Positions 33,234 through 43,416 are shown, numbered from the stretch's first letter. The stretch: DNA of 50,785 nt from Parachlamydiales bacterium (GCA_020051075.1 JAGVJP010000112.1:1-50785); one strand, 5' to 3'. Program-made: numbers and translations. Notes: a model not told the origin generated them from the sequence alone.

Positions 33234-33929
33234 GTGAACTTTTTAAAACTACGCGAATTTATCATTTTGCAAATTATCCATTTCAAAGTCAAGTGGGTTA
33301 ATCTAATCGAGTATATAAAAGTTGTATACAATTATTATTTCAATGTTAAATTCTGTCGAATTGACACCGCATTGCTATTTGCTTATCTTTTTAAAAATCC
33401 CTTTCGTATCAGCAAGAAGTTTTTGCTTTCGCGAGGGGCTGAAGAGATCTATACCTATGGAGAAACTCCTTTAACGACGTTAGATCATATCTCAAAAGAG
33501 TGCCGCCTCACACAAGAAGATACTGTATTTGAACTAGGGTGCGGGCGGGCAAGAACATGCTTTTGGCTCAACACCTTCATCGGTTGCAAGGTCGTTGGGA
33601 TCGACTTTGTTCCAGAATTTATCGCCATTGCGAACAAGGTCGCCGAACGCTATCATCTCGAGCAAGTGACTTTCCGATTAGAGGATATCTTTGAAGCAGA
33701 TTTCTCTGGTGCGACTGTCATCTATCTTTATGGGATTTGTTATACCGATGAAGAGATTGGACGGCTTGTCAAAGGATTAAATAGACTGCCAAAAGGGACG
33801 AAAATCATCACCGTGAGCTATGCCATCACCGACATCATTCCTGAAGCCCCCTATCGTACTGAACACAAGTTTTCCGCTGCCTTTACGTGGGGCATCACCG
33901 ATGTGTACCTGCAGCTCGCAACAAGATAG
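33234..33929 (+). CDS. Class I SAM-dependent methyltransferase
   Basis: 231 residues. The SAM-binding motif I is VFELGCGRARTCFWLN, followed by the acidic strand end VVGIDFVPEFIAIANKV. A later VIYLYGICYTDEEIG corresponds to motif IV. The N-terminal 60 residues are basic and hydrophobic (FIILQIIHFKVKWVNLIEY) and may associate with membranes. The overall pattern recalls DOT1-like or small-molecule methyltransferases; substrate unknown. The start is GTG at 33234 with GGATG some 11 bases upstream. The stop (AAGATAG) is part of the following family-B repeat. Confidence 0.8.
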   Translation: MNFLKLREFIILQIIHFKVKWVNLIEYIKVVYNYYFNVKFCRIDTALLFAYLFKNPFRISKKFLLSRGAEEIYTYGETPLTTLDHISKECRLTQEDTVFELGCGRARTCFWLNTFIGCKVVGIDFVPEFIAIANKVAERYHLEQVTFRLEDIFEADFSGATVIYLYGICYTDEEIGRLVKGLNRLPKGTKIITVSYAITDIIPEAPYRTEHKFSAAFTWGITDVYLQLATR

Positions 33930-34170
33930 GCAGGATCTGAACTAGCCACAACACTATCACAGGATAGGCAGGATAAACAAAAAACAGGATAGACAGGATA
34001 AGAAAGATAGGACGAGAAAAACAAGTTTAGAATATAAAATATTTAAACCTATCCTATTTCTTCATCATTATCTTCCCTATCCTGCCTATCCTGCCGCGAA
34101 GCGATCCTGCCTATCCTGTTTTTTTGTTTATCCTTTCTATCTGTTTTCTCCCTTTTGCTTATCCTGTATA
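33921..34170. repeat. Family-B inverted-repeat element, copy 5
   Basis: Begins in the last codons of the methyltransferase (CAACAAGATAGGCAGGATC). It carries ACTAGCCACAACACTATCAC as in copy 2, an AT-rich loop around 34020-34060, and the right arm CCTGCCGCGAAGCGATCCTG. It fills the gap between convergent genes ending at 33929 and 34196. Confidence 0.85.
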
Positions 34171-34195
34171 TTGATGCTGGACAGCACCGTATTGT

Positions 34196-37100
34196 CTACT
34201 CAGCATTCACCTCTTCAGGTTCAGCACCGGGCACTATTGGTTCCTCTGCAGCTTGTTCAGCAGCAGCAGCAGCGGCAGCATCAGCCGCGGCTTTCTCAAC
34301 AACAGCCTCATTGACCGACCTTGCAACAGCTTCACCCATCCTGAAGATGAGGTTCTCATGGAACCCACCAAAACCCTCATAAGGCTGACCTTCTGGTAAT
34401 TTCTTGAAGATATCCAGCAAAGTGTCACGGTTATTATCAAGAGAGATCGTTTTATAGATGATCTCTTGGATCAACTTCTTGACTGGCCATAGGACCAACG
34501 CTAGGATATTCCCAACGATTGTTAAGAAGACGAATCGGAAGATCGCATCTAACACCTTCTTAGTCCCTTTGCTAATCGGACCGAAGTTGACGGCTTCGTC
34601 AAATTTTGCTTGCGCTTCAACCCATGTCTTCCTGATGTAGAAGGAGATCCCGCTCTTAACAAGCTCCCTTGAAACACGTTTGAGATCGCGCTCCATTCTA
34701 GCTCTGTTGACAACAGCTTCTCTCTCTTGCACTTCTTTAGGTCTTTCATCAAATTTCAGAGGACTATCTCCAGTAACAGGATCTCGTTTAACAGTAGTGA
34801 TCAAAGCCGTTTTCAGCTTCTCTGCGATGAATGCTCCGTTCAACATCCCTCTTAACGTTCCACCCATCGAATGTTTCAACCATTCTGGCACTTCCCCTGT
34901 TGCTGGATCAAGGAGTTGACCCTTGATGAAGCCAGGCAGTTCCACATTCTTTAAGATCTCTCCAATCAGTTCACCAGAGGCCTGAACTAACGAATCATTC
35001 AATTCGGGTTCTGCAGGTGCCAACACAATTTTCTCATTTAACGTATCTCGTGTCGCTTCTAGACTTGATAAAACGATTTTGTCTAGAACATCAGGGCTAA
35101 AGAGTTTTTCTGTAATGGAAGCTGCAGCAATTGGGAACACTTCCTTCGCCATTTTCCAACTTAATCCTGGAAAAATGTTCTGCAGTGTCTTAAATTTTTC
35201 ATCATTTTTCCCTTTAGGGAACAAGAACTTCAAGACGGCAGTTGTTCCAGGCATGAATGCTCCCTGTCTTTGCCGATCAGATGAGGAGGCCTCTTCTAAT
35301 ATTCTCTCTTTTATTGAAAAGCCTGCTTCATCATGTACTGTTAACTTAGGTCTGACATAGCCGATCCCTAGTTCTGTGACCCGAGCGATCATTGCCACGA
35401 TCTTCTCATGCGTGATGTTTGCGAACTCTTTTTTCTCTGCTTTCATCAGCTCAGCAATGCCTTCCCGAATTTGAGCTCTCTTTGCTTCTAGAAGGGCTTG
35501 TGGAACCGGTGCTGGCCCAGCCCCTAGAGCTGTTATAATCATATTGACAGACCTGTCGTAGGCGATCGGTTGTACAACCATTCCTGCATGTAAAGATCTC
35601 AGTTCACGTGCTGCCTGAACAAGATCTGCGTGAGTATAGTTCTCAGATCCTCTTCCTCGAGCCAGCTCTTTTGCTCGATTGACCGCTTTGAAGTGTTCAG
35701 CGGCAGAGCCTAAGAGTCCTGACATCAAACTCTTCTCAAATTCAGGAGTTATTAATGCTAATCCTTGTTCAACCCTATCCGCGGCGACATATAACATTCC
35801 CTGAGCGATTAATTCTGCGGACATTGTCCTATCTTCGACGAGGTTTTCTGGATCAGCAAACTCAACGAGTTTTCCTCTCAAAATTCCTTTTAAAGAGTTG
35901 GTATTAGGATAATTCATCAGCAGTTGGGCCACGCGGATGCCTCCACGATCCAATCCTTCTAAATAACTTTCTAGTCCTCTAGAAATCATCGACAAACCGC
36001 TCATCTCAGTCCCTACAGTCTGAGTCAACACTGATGGAACACAGTCAACGACCATTTTTGCAGCATCATTTGCAACTAATCCAACAAGAGTCTTGATAGA
36101 GAGGTTTTGTACATGTTGTTGATTTCCTGTTCGGGAAAACTCCGCAATATTCTCTGCAGCTTGTGCTTCTTGAGCTTTCTGCTCCGACCCCTTCTTGAGA
36201 ACTTGGAGACTAGCATACATCCGGTTCATCAGCCCGCTGAGCTGTCCATTGATAGCAGCATAAGCTTTGGTTTGCAATGCTTCAGGCAATCCATCAAAAT
36301 CTTTGGCAGAAGCCAATCCTAAGATATTTGTCATCACCTCGACTTCAAACCCTGCAGCGATGACATCAAAGGCTGGTGCAGTGCGAGCTTCTTGATATTT
36401 CCTCGTTGTCAGATCCAGTAATTTTTCGATGATGACGAGGAAGGAATCTTTTCCTTCAACCGGAGGATTTTTATCCGCTACTTTGATCATAATCTTCAAC
36501 AGCACCCCTTCGAGGTAGGCGCTGATAAATTCCCCAGCTTGTGCATAAGCAACTGGGTTATTTTTCAAGAAGTCCTGCACTTCATCAGCAAATGCTTGTT
36601 GGACTTCTGGTCCAAAATGTTGAACGGTCTCTTGAATTATCTTTCCAATCTCTTCAGGAGTGAAGACGATCGCTTGGATTTCTCCTTTCAACGTAGATCC
36701 TTTTAATCGCTCGATTAATGTCGTTTTTTCTTCGGCTGTCAAAGCTGGGTTAACAATCCGAGCAAACGCCTCAACCATCGTACGGTTTGTCAGCTTTTCT
36801 TCTTCTTTAAACTCTTTCAAGCGATCCAATTCTGCTGCAAAGGCATGGAGTTGTTCTTCAGTTATTTCCACACCAGGATTGAGCAATTCAAACACTTTAC
36901 CAGCAGCTAAACGGTAGCTCTGCAACAGGTTTGGAGCAAGCGACACCAAATCTTTAGATAGGGCTGTGCACATGCTGCTCATATAATTAGATCCTGACTT
37001 TCTATCCAGTTCTTCACGGCTTCTTTGTCTCTGAATCAGAGGAAGCAGAAGTGGTGTAAGGTTAAGATATGACTTTTCTTTAATCTTCGCAAAGCCGATC

Positions 37101-40100
37101 TTGACAAAGGCTCCTGGAACCCCATGGATATCTTCTTTGGTGCGCAATCCAATCATCTCGCCAAGTGTTTGGTCAATGATCAGATGGGCGATTTCTTCAT
37201 CGGTTTTACCAGCATTTGCTCCTGGTATCGCTAAGAGTTCTTGTAATTTGCGCGTCATGACAATCAGTTTTGGTGTTCCCTCAACTGTATTAACATCAGC
37301 GGCTTTAACGAAGCGGCGGAGCAGCATCCCTTCAATGTACTTTTGGATGAAGTCCCTGCTTGGCTTAAATCGCAAATCTTGACTTTCTATCATCTCTTGC
37401 AGCTCAGGAGCGACTAAGGCTTGGAAATCGGTAGCGATAGGGAAGATGTCATTGAGGCCTCGAGCAATTTCTTCAGGGGTGATGACGACGTCTTTAATTT
37501 TATTGACTAATGCCACCTTTTCGAGAGCTGTGGCCAATGGAGTGATTTGTTCCAATTCCAATTCAGGAGCACGTGTAATCGCAAGGTATAAAGAATAAGC
37601 ATTGACAAGATGTCCTTCCGTCAGCTTTTCTTTGCCTCGATAGCTTAAAAATTGATTTAATGTTTTAGCAATTTCTTTCGCTTTCTTGTTAATCTGACGT
37701 AGCTTTCTAATGTCGGTGCTATCTTGTGGAATGCCTTCAAACTCTCTTAGAATCTGCGCAATGCTCTCTTGGCTAATCGCTTCTAACGGTCCGCTTGCGG
37801 CGATGAGTTGAGCACTTCTTTCAGACAGTATCGTTAACCTTCGAGCAGCTTCTGGTTTTCCTAATGTTTTTTCATCGACAAATTCTCCAAGCGGCGACAT
37901 CAGTAGATCTGCTGTTATCCCGGGTTTACCTAAACTCCTCAGGGTTTGGCTTAATGCCTCTTCCATCTGATCAACTTGAGCAGGTGTTGGGGCTTCAATG
38001 CCAGCAACTTTCAAGACTCCTTCAGCGAAAGGCTTCAAGCTCGTCACGAATTGAGGGATTTTAGCTACGACTTCTTCGGCTGCTGTCGCCGCTAATCTAG
38101 ATAAAAAGCTGGTCTCACCACCCAATCTTGCTCGATTTGCTTCCCTTTCATGGATTGGAAGTAAAGCCGGTCCGATCTGAGCAAACAAGATGCGAGCGAT
38201 ATCTTCATTTTTAGCCGATTCAATTAAAGGCCAGATGAGATCGACGAGCTTCGGAGGAAGATTCAGGTTTGCTTTCTTTTCAAGTCCCAAAAAATTCATC
38301 AAACCATTAGACAAGATTCTAAATTTACCGAGATAAGCATCAACTTCGACCTGTCTATCGCTATTTTCCAATGAGAGTTCATGAATTTCCTGATGGATTT
38401 CACAGGTTCTGTTCAACCAGGTTTTCGCTTTTTCCCATTCTCCCACGGTGAGAACATACTTCCCTTCTAGGGCTTGCAAGCCTGCTTCTGCAAGCTCAAA
38501 CTGTTCTCTTTTCGTCATGAGGTCACGTTCAGCATTCTCCAACACCACATGCGTGTTCAATAGTTCTGACAACACCTTAAGAGCATCGGCATCCATCTCA
38601 ATAAGTTGAGCAACCATACTATATTTTAAACGTTCTTGCGGGTTTGTTGAATCAGTGATTTTTTCTTGAATCGACGCGCTGAACTCCTCTAATGCTCTTG
38701 GATGAAGCGTTTGATCTCCACTTTTTAAGATGAGGAAAGCTTCGTTAAGTGTCGGTAATTTTTCAATATTCCAGTTTAATACAGGAGAAAGTTGATTCAA
38801 CTTGGCAAGCAATTGTGTGCGTTTTCTGTTCAAGGCATGAACGTTCGTCTCAGCTCTATGCACTCTTTTTAACGCTTTGATCTCCCCTTGAATCGCTGCT
38901 TCTTGCTTAGGTTGAAGCTCAGCACCGTGCGATGGAACAAGCTGCTTTTTCAATTCAACAATCAGATCTTGATCGTCTTCAATTTTATTTTGAATTGCTA
39001 ATGCATGAGTGATGCCTTGAGCATCTTCTGGAGTCAAATTTTCGAGTGAACTGCTGAACTGTCTATGAATATTATCGAGCAGCTGCGCCGCATATTCACC
39101 GCTATTTTCAAAGTTGCTTTCGATAATATTAACCAGAGCCTGTCTGAGAACGATTTGGACCCCTTGTTTGAGCACCCTAACGCCTTCTACTGAACCAGTT
39201 TCAGACGACAGAGCTTTGATGTTTGCAGTCAACCAAGCCCGATTCGCCGCACTGATCTCAACCCCAGGAAGGAATTGATCCATCAGCTCTCCAATCGTGT
39301 CGCCTAGACCTGCTGCAGAGACCAAACTCAAGTTCTCTTCAACAGCATGTTCAACGATATGATCGCTCACTTGGTTGATAATGGCTAATAGCTGTTCTCC
39401 ATGGGCATAACCTCTAATTTTGTTCTCAGTGCCAGCTGTAGCAACGCTACCAGCTTGCAGAAGAGTCCTCATCTGGCCGATCTTCTCTTCTAATTGAGGA
39501 AGAATAAGAGCTTTCAATGCAGGTGGAATTGGCAACCCCTCGAGAAAATTAATCCAAGATGCCATTGGAATCGTTTCTTCACCTTGGGCAGATTGAATAA
39601 ATGTATTCAATTTATTTAAGAGCGCCGTGACAAACTTATCTTCAGGGATGGTTTCCCCTTCATTCGCGACTAAAGCCGATCCTTTAGCCAATAACCCTGT
39701 TGTCAATTGACCAAGCACATTTTGGAAGAATTTTCCTAAACCAATCACAGTAGGATCCTGAGTGTTTAATAACGACTGCAGCGATTGGATGATTGACTGC
39801 GCCTGTTGAACTTGTGAAATCTGTCCAAGAAGTTTACCGCGTTCACTGACTTCTCCATTGCCTACAATGAGATTCCCAGCAGGATGAAGAGATTCAAGCT
39901 GCTCAGCAACCATTTCAACGGCAGCTGGATCTGTCTGAATATAATTCCTTACAAAGCCAAGAATGAGAGCCGCTGGAGCCTGGACGATGGTGTCCACATT
40001 TTCTGCACCTGTCCGCTCGGTAAGCTCAGCTTGCCATTGTCCAACTATACTGGAATTAGGACTCAATGGTTCGTACTCGTCAAACAACAAATCAGTCACT

Positions 40101-41167
40101 GTTGCAACAACCAATTTTGAATAAATCAAATTCCTGACCAACGGCATTTGAGCAATTCCTCCAATTCCAGGGAGCATTAAATCGTTCACTTTATTTGGGA
40201 ACAGATCTGTCAAAACAAGGTCAATTGCCTGACTGAATAAAGCTTTTTCATCATCCCGTTTTCTAAATAAATTACTAAGGTTAGCACGTAATAGTTCGCT
40301 ATCTTCGGCTGAAAAGCCTTCACTTAGATAATCCAAAGGATGGCTGCCATCTGGGGCGGATATAAACTGATCTTTCGATTCCGCGACGATATAGGCTTTT
40401 AAGAATAACTGCTTTTCAGGAGTTTTAAAATTGGGATAACGGTCGCCTAGATCTTTTAGTCTTTGTTCACTTTCGCTATATTTTAATTGAATTGCCTGTA
40501 GCGCATCTGCATTTAACACAGTCCCTCCCCGCCGGCATAAATAGACTAGTACATTTGCCAATGGCGGTTGCTTGTCATAATTAGGAATCGATGCTTTCGC
40601 ACTTTCAACTTGACCGGCTAAATTAGCAAGCCCACGAAAGAAATTGATTGAAATCAGATCTTTGAGTAATTCCTTTCTTGATTTAATCTGATTATTCACC
40701 TTACCAGCTTCTAACTCGTCAATTTTAACGCCAATGGTCCCTCCAATGAATGCACATAACGTTTCAGCTAAAGCGACAAATTGCGGGTCATCGAGACTTT
40801 CCATCATCGTAGCTCGAGCTGTTGCCATTTCCCGATGTTTGATCTCTGGTTCGCATCCACCAGCCAAGAAGTAGTTAGCTGTTCGCCGTTTGATCGCACT
40901 TACCCCGCTGCCGATCGCACGGCCAAACCTGCTTAAAATCCCTCCGCCAACTTCTTGCGTCGTCGATGTTGGAGGAACTGCTCTTTCGGCCTCCGTCAGC
41001 AAACCTGCATTAATATCAACATCTTCATAGGTTTCTTGCGAAGAAGAACTGCTGCTGCTTCCCCATAGCCAAGAAAGCCACCCACCGCCTTGGGAAGGCT
41101 GTGATGGTGGAAGACTTGAAGGAGGAGTTGAAGAAGATGATGATTGTGTTGGTGTAATTTTAGGCAT
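34196..41167 (-). CDS. Giant helical protein with internal duplication, putative effector
   Basis: 2323 residues, no known family. The N-terminus is Ser/Pro/Gln-rich (TPTQSSSSSTPPSSLPPSQ) without a Sec signal, typical of type III effectors. The rest is almost all helical. About residues 1228-1440 and 1500-1710 are an internal duplication: both read TPEEI, then a helix ending YIEGMLL or YLEGVLL, then IK/VKAAD..VEG and a D-x-x-G-x-P turn. Weaker related segments occur elsewhere (GGTLRGMLNGAFIAEKLKTAL near 2160). One membrane segment lies near the C-terminus (FLTIVGNILALVLWPVKKL). AAGG lies before the ATG and a good promoter at 41215-41243. Function is unknown. Confidence 0.75.
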   Translation of the reverse strand: MPKITPTQSSSSSTPPSSLPPSQPSQGGGWLSWLWGSSSSSSSQETYEDVDINAGLLTEAERAVPPTSTTQEVGGGILSRFGRAIGSGVSAIKRRTANYFLAGGCEPEIKHREMATARATMMESLDDPQFVALAETLCAFIGGTIGVKIDELEAGKVNNQIKSRKELLKDLISINFFRGLANLAGQVESAKASIPNYDKQPPLANVLVYLCRRGGTVLNADALQAIQLKYSESEQRLKDLGDRYPNFKTPEKQLFLKAYIVAESKDQFISAPDGSHPLDYLSEGFSAEDSELLRANLSNLFRKRDDEKALFSQAIDLVLTDLFPNKVNDLMLPGIGGIAQMPLVRNLIYSKLVVATVTDLLFDEYEPLSPNSSIVGQWQAELTERTGAENVDTIVQAPAALILGFVRNYIQTDPAAVEMVAEQLESLHPAGNLIVGNGEVSERGKLLGQISQVQQAQSIIQSLQSLLNTQDPTVIGLGKFFQNVLGQLTTGLLAKGSALVANEGETIPEDKFVTALLNKLNTFIQSAQGEETIPMASWINFLEGLPIPPALKALILPQLEEKIGQMRTLLQAGSVATAGTENKIRGYAHGEQLLAIINQVSDHIVEHAVEENLSLVSAAGLGDTIGELMDQFLPGVEISAANRAWLTANIKALSSETGSVEGVRVLKQGVQIVLRQALVNIIESNFENSGEYAAQLLDNIHRQFSSSLENLTPEDAQGITHALAIQNKIEDDQDLIVELKKQLVPSHGAELQPKQEAAIQGEIKALKRVHRAETNVHALNRKRTQLLAKLNQLSPVLNWNIEKLPTLNEAFLILKSGDQTLHPRALEEFSASIQEKITDSTNPQERLKYSMVAQLIEMDADALKVLSELLNTHVVLENAERDLMTKREQFELAEAGLQALEGKYVLTVGEWEKAKTWLNRTCEIHQEIHELSLENSDRQVEVDAYLGKFRILSNGLMNFLGLEKKANLNLPPKLVDLIWPLIESAKNEDIARILFAQIGPALLPIHEREANRARLGGETSFLSRLAATAAEEVVAKIPQFVTSLKPFAEGVLKVAGIEAPTPAQVDQMEEALSQTLRSLGKPGITADLLMSPLGEFVDEKTLGKPEAARRLTILSERSAQLIAASGPLEAISQESIAQILREFEGIPQDSTDIRKLRQINKKAKEIAKTLNQFLSYRGKEKLTEGHLVNAYSLYLAITRAPELELEQITPLATALEKVALVNKIKDVVITPEEIARGLNDIFPIATDFQALVAPELQEMIESQDLRFKPSRDFIQKYIEGMLLRRFVKAADVNTVEGTPKLIVMTRKLQELLAIPGANAGKTDEEIAHLIIDQTLGEMIGLRTKEDIHGVPGAFVKIGFAKIKEKSYLNLTPLLLPLIQRQRSREELDRKSGSNYMSSMCTALSKDLVSLAPNLLQSYRLAAGKVFELLNPGVEITEEQLHAFAAELDRLKEFKEEEKLTNRTMVEAFARIVNPALTAEEKTTLIERLKGSTLKGEIQAIVFTPEEIGKIIQETVQHFGPEVQQAFADEVQDFLKNNPVAYAQAGEFISAYLEGVLLKIMIKVADKNPPVEGKDSFLVIIEKLLDLTTRKYQEARTAPAFDVIAAGFEVEVMTNILGLASAKDFDGLPEALQTKAYAAINGQLSGLMNRMYASLQVLKKGSEQKAQEAQAAENIAEFSRTGNQQHVQNLSIKTLVGLVANDAAKMVVDCVPSVLTQTVGTEMSGLSMISRGLESYLEGLDRGGIRVAQLLMNYPNTNSLKGILRGKLVEFADPENLVEDRTMSAELIAQGMLYVAADRVEQGLALITPEFEKSLMSGLLGSAAEHFKAVNRAKELARGRGSENYTHADLVQAARELRSLHAGMVVQPIAYDRSVNMIITALGAGPAPVPQALLEAKRAQIREGIAELMKAEKKEFANITHEKIVAMIARVTELGIGYVRPKLTVHDEAGFSIKERILEEASSSDRQRQGAFMPGTTAVLKFLFPKGKNDEKFKTLQNIFPGLSWKMAKEVFPIAAASITEKLFSPDVLDKIVLSSLEATRDTLNEKIVLAPAEPELNDSLVQASGELIGEILKNVELPGFIKGQLLDPATGEVPEWLKHSMGGTLRGMLNGAFIAEKLKTALITTVKRDPVTGDSPLKFDERPKEVQEREAVVNRARMERDLKRVSRELVKSGISFYIRKTWVEAQAKFDEAVNFGPISKGTKKVLDAIFRFVFLTIVGNILALVLWPVKKLIQEIIYKTISLDNNRDTLLDIFKKLPEGQPYEGFGGFHENLIFRMGEAVARSVNEAVVEKAAADAAAAAAAEQAAEEPIVPGAEPEEVNAE

Positions 41168-41214
41168 AATAAAAACCTTTTTTAATTAACTAATTCGATT
41201 ATTTTAATAACTTA

Positions 41215-41243
41215 ATTATACAACAGTAAATATTGAATGTAAA
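41215..41243 (-). promoter_or_regulatory. Promoter for the giant protein gene
   Basis: On the minus strand: TTTACA (41243-41238), exactly 17 bases, TATAAT (41220-41215). The predicted leader is about 40 bases. Confidence 0.65.
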
Positions 41244-41330
41244 TGATGTTAATATTAATTTATTATTTAGATTTGTTGATTTTTTACTATTGATATCTGA
41301 AGTGATGATGCAAGATCTATGCCAGGTCAG

Positions 41331-41370
41331 AGCAAGGGACGAAGGAACAATCGGGCACGGGGCACGATAA
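41331..41370. repeat. Partial family-A repeat
   Basis: GGGACGAAGGAACAATCGGG and CACGGGGCACGATAA form a single family-A arm directly after the radC stop. No opposite arm is present. Confidence 0.6.
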
Positions 41371-42063
41371 TTAGAGATCCTGAATATAGCCTAGCTGACG
41401 TAAAGAGATATACCGATTGTCGCCGATGATCAGATGATCTTGCAAAGGAATGCTGATCAAACGACCTGCTTCAACTAATGTCTGTGTTAAAGCAACATCT
41501 TGCGGAGAAGGGGTGGGGTCTCCGCTGGGATGATTATGTGCAACAATCACACTGGAAGCTTTGTGCCTGATGGCAGGATAAAATACCTCGCGCGGATGGA
41601 CGAGTGTCTGTGAAAGAGTTCCCACAGAAACCATCTCATGACAGATGACTCTGCCTTTGACATCCTGTAAAATCACAATAAAACGTTCCCGTTTTTCAAA
41701 TTGCAATTCGTCTTTCAGAAGATTGTACGCATGCAGAGGATGGTCGATCTGATATTTGGACTGAGCCACCTGTTTAGAAACGCGCATGCCTAAATTCAAG
41801 GCAGCTTTAAGTTGCAGCGCCTTAACGCATCCCATCCCTTTGATTTCCATCAACTCAGAGAGAGTCGCATCAGCAAGTTGACGCACCCCTCCAAAACGGG
41901 CGATGAGTTCATGAGCGAGCTCCAACACAGACTTCTCTTTGCTTCCGCTTCCCAAGATAATCGCCACTAGTTCCGCTGTCGACAGCGATTCTGCTCCTGC
42001 ACGCATGAGCCTTTCACGCGGACGCTCTTCTAGAGGCAGTTGTTCAATAGAATACTGAGCCAT
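41371..42063 (-). CDS. radC: RadC family JAB-domain protein
   Basis: 230 residues from the ATG at 42063 (MAQYSIEQLPLEERPRERL). AGGA lies 5 bases upstream. The ATG at 42069 is also possible, and a start at 42135 lies inside hflX. The helix-hairpin-helix region (ADATLSELMEIKGMGCVKA) is followed by the JAB metal-binding motif VAHNHPSGDPTPS and the downstream Asp. RadC proteins are widespread; a repair role was proposed but not firmly shown. The gene starts 7 bases after the hflX stop and is translated with it. Confidence 0.95.
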   Translation of the reverse strand: MAQYSIEQLPLEERPRERLMRAGAESLSTAELVAIILGSGSKEKSVLELAHELIARFGGVRQLADATLSELMEIKGMGCVKALQLKAALNLGMRVSKQVAQSKYQIDHPLHAYNLLKDELQFEKRERFIVILQDVKGRVICHEMVSVGTLSQTLVHPREVFYPAIRHKASSVIVAHNHPSGDPTPSPQDVALTQTLVEAGRLISIPLQDHLIIGDNRYISLRQLGYIQDL

Positions 42064-42070
42064 CGCCATC

Positions 42071-43390
42071 CTATCGTTCAGGAACTTGATAGGAGATGAA
42101 TTTGTAAATAAGCGTGGAAGGCAGGTCGACAACAAGGATCACATCATCGTCTTCGAATTCCTGCTTAAAAACATGCCCAAGCCTGATAATTTCACTGACA
42201 AGATGATACTTGCTTTGTGGAATGCGCAAAGTGATCTGTTTTCTGAGATTGCTCAACTCATGGATCATCAGCTCTTGGAGCTCATCAAATCCAGCATGTG
42301 TCAAAGCTGAAATCATGACATTTTTTGGATAAGACATGCGCAAACGATGAACCATGCTTGCGCTAGGGTTGTTGTCTATTTTATTCAACACGGTGATAAT
42401 AGTTTTTTTTCCAGCCCCCAGCTCTTTTAATACTTCATATGTTGTTGCAGCCTGTTCTTCAGCTAACGGGTGGCTGCAGTCGACAAGGTGAAGGAGGATG
42501 TCGGCTTCAATAGCCTCCTCGAGAGTACTTTTAAACGCAGCCACTAAGAGGTGAGGAAGCTTGCGGATAAACCCGACGGTGTCGACGAGCAGGATCTCTT
42601 GGTTGTTCTTCAGGGTAAACTTACGTGTTGTGGTATCCAAAGTCGCAAAGAGTTTATCTTCAACAAAGACCCCTGCATCTGTTAAAGCGTTGAGGAGCGT
42701 GGACTTTCCCGCATTGGTGTAGCCGATGATTGCAAAAACAGGGATGCCTGAACGGAGGCGGGAGATGCGCATGGTCTCTCGGTTGGCATGAACTTCAACG
42801 ATCTCTTTTTGCAGCTGATCAATTTTTCTTTTAAGAATCCGCCTGTCGATTTCAATTTGTTTTTCCCCTTCGCCTTTTAAATAAGCTCCTCCCCCTCCTG
42901 TTGTCCCTTTTTGACGAGAAAGGTGGGTCCACAACCGTTTTAAGCGTGGGGCCTCATATTTAATTTGCGCCAAAGCAACCTGAAGACGAGCCTCCTTAGT
43001 GTGGGCGCGCTGGGCGAAGACTCCAAGGATAACTTCTGTACGATCCATCACAGGTAAGCCAAAGGCATTTTCTAAGTTTCTCTGTTGTGCAGGGGTAATT
43101 TCGTCATCAAAGATCACAAGGTCGGCGCCCTTTTCTTTGGTTATCTGGACGAGTTCTTCGAGTTTTCCTTTTCCAACGAAGATCGAAGCGTCGAATTTGC
43201 GTAATGGGCAAGGGACTTTATGGATGGTCTCTACGCCGTACGTTTCCACGAGCAGCTGCAGCTCATCCAGATGTTCTTCACAAAGATGACGCTGGGCTGA
43301 ACCGTGATATGCGGCGACGAGAATGGCTTTTCGGTACTCCGTCGATTGATGTAGGACGAGGCGAGAGTCCTCTGTCGGTTGATTTGGCAT
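42071..43390 (-). CDS. hflX: Ribosome-associated GTPase HflX
   Basis: 439 residues. HflX splits stalled ribosomes under stress. The N-terminal HflX domain contains FVGKGKLEELV and the glycine-rich TGGGGAYLKGEGEKQIE linker. The GTPase domain has G1 GYTNAGKST (about residue 221), G3 DTVGFIRKLP and G4 NKID. In Chlamydia, hflX and a phnP-like gene are neighbours too (CT379-CT380 as I recall), and the same pair is seen here. AGGG lies 9 bases before the ATG. Followed at 7 bases by radC. Confidence 0.96.
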   Translation of the reverse strand: MPNQPTEDSRLVLHQSTEYRKAILVAAYHGSAQRHLCEEHLDELQLLVETYGVETIHKVPCPLRKFDASIFVGKGKLEELVQITKEKGADLVIFDDEITPAQQRNLENAFGLPVMDRTEVILGVFAQRAHTKEARLQVALAQIKYEAPRLKRLWTHLSRQKGTTGGGGAYLKGEGEKQIEIDRRILKRKIDQLQKEIVEVHANRETMRISRLRSGIPVFAIIGYTNAGKSTLLNALTDAGVFVEDKLFATLDTTTRKFTLKNNQEILLVDTVGFIRKLPHLLVAAFKSTLEEAIEADILLHLVDCSHPLAEEQAATTYEVLKELGAGKKTIITVLNKIDNNPSASMVHRLRMSYPKNVMISALTHAGFDELQELMIHELSNLRKQITLRIPQSKYHLVSEIIRLGHVFKQEFEDDDVILVVDLPSTLIYKFISYQVPER

Positions 43391-43416
43391 AGTGCGAACC
43401 CTGTGTGTTAACTAGT

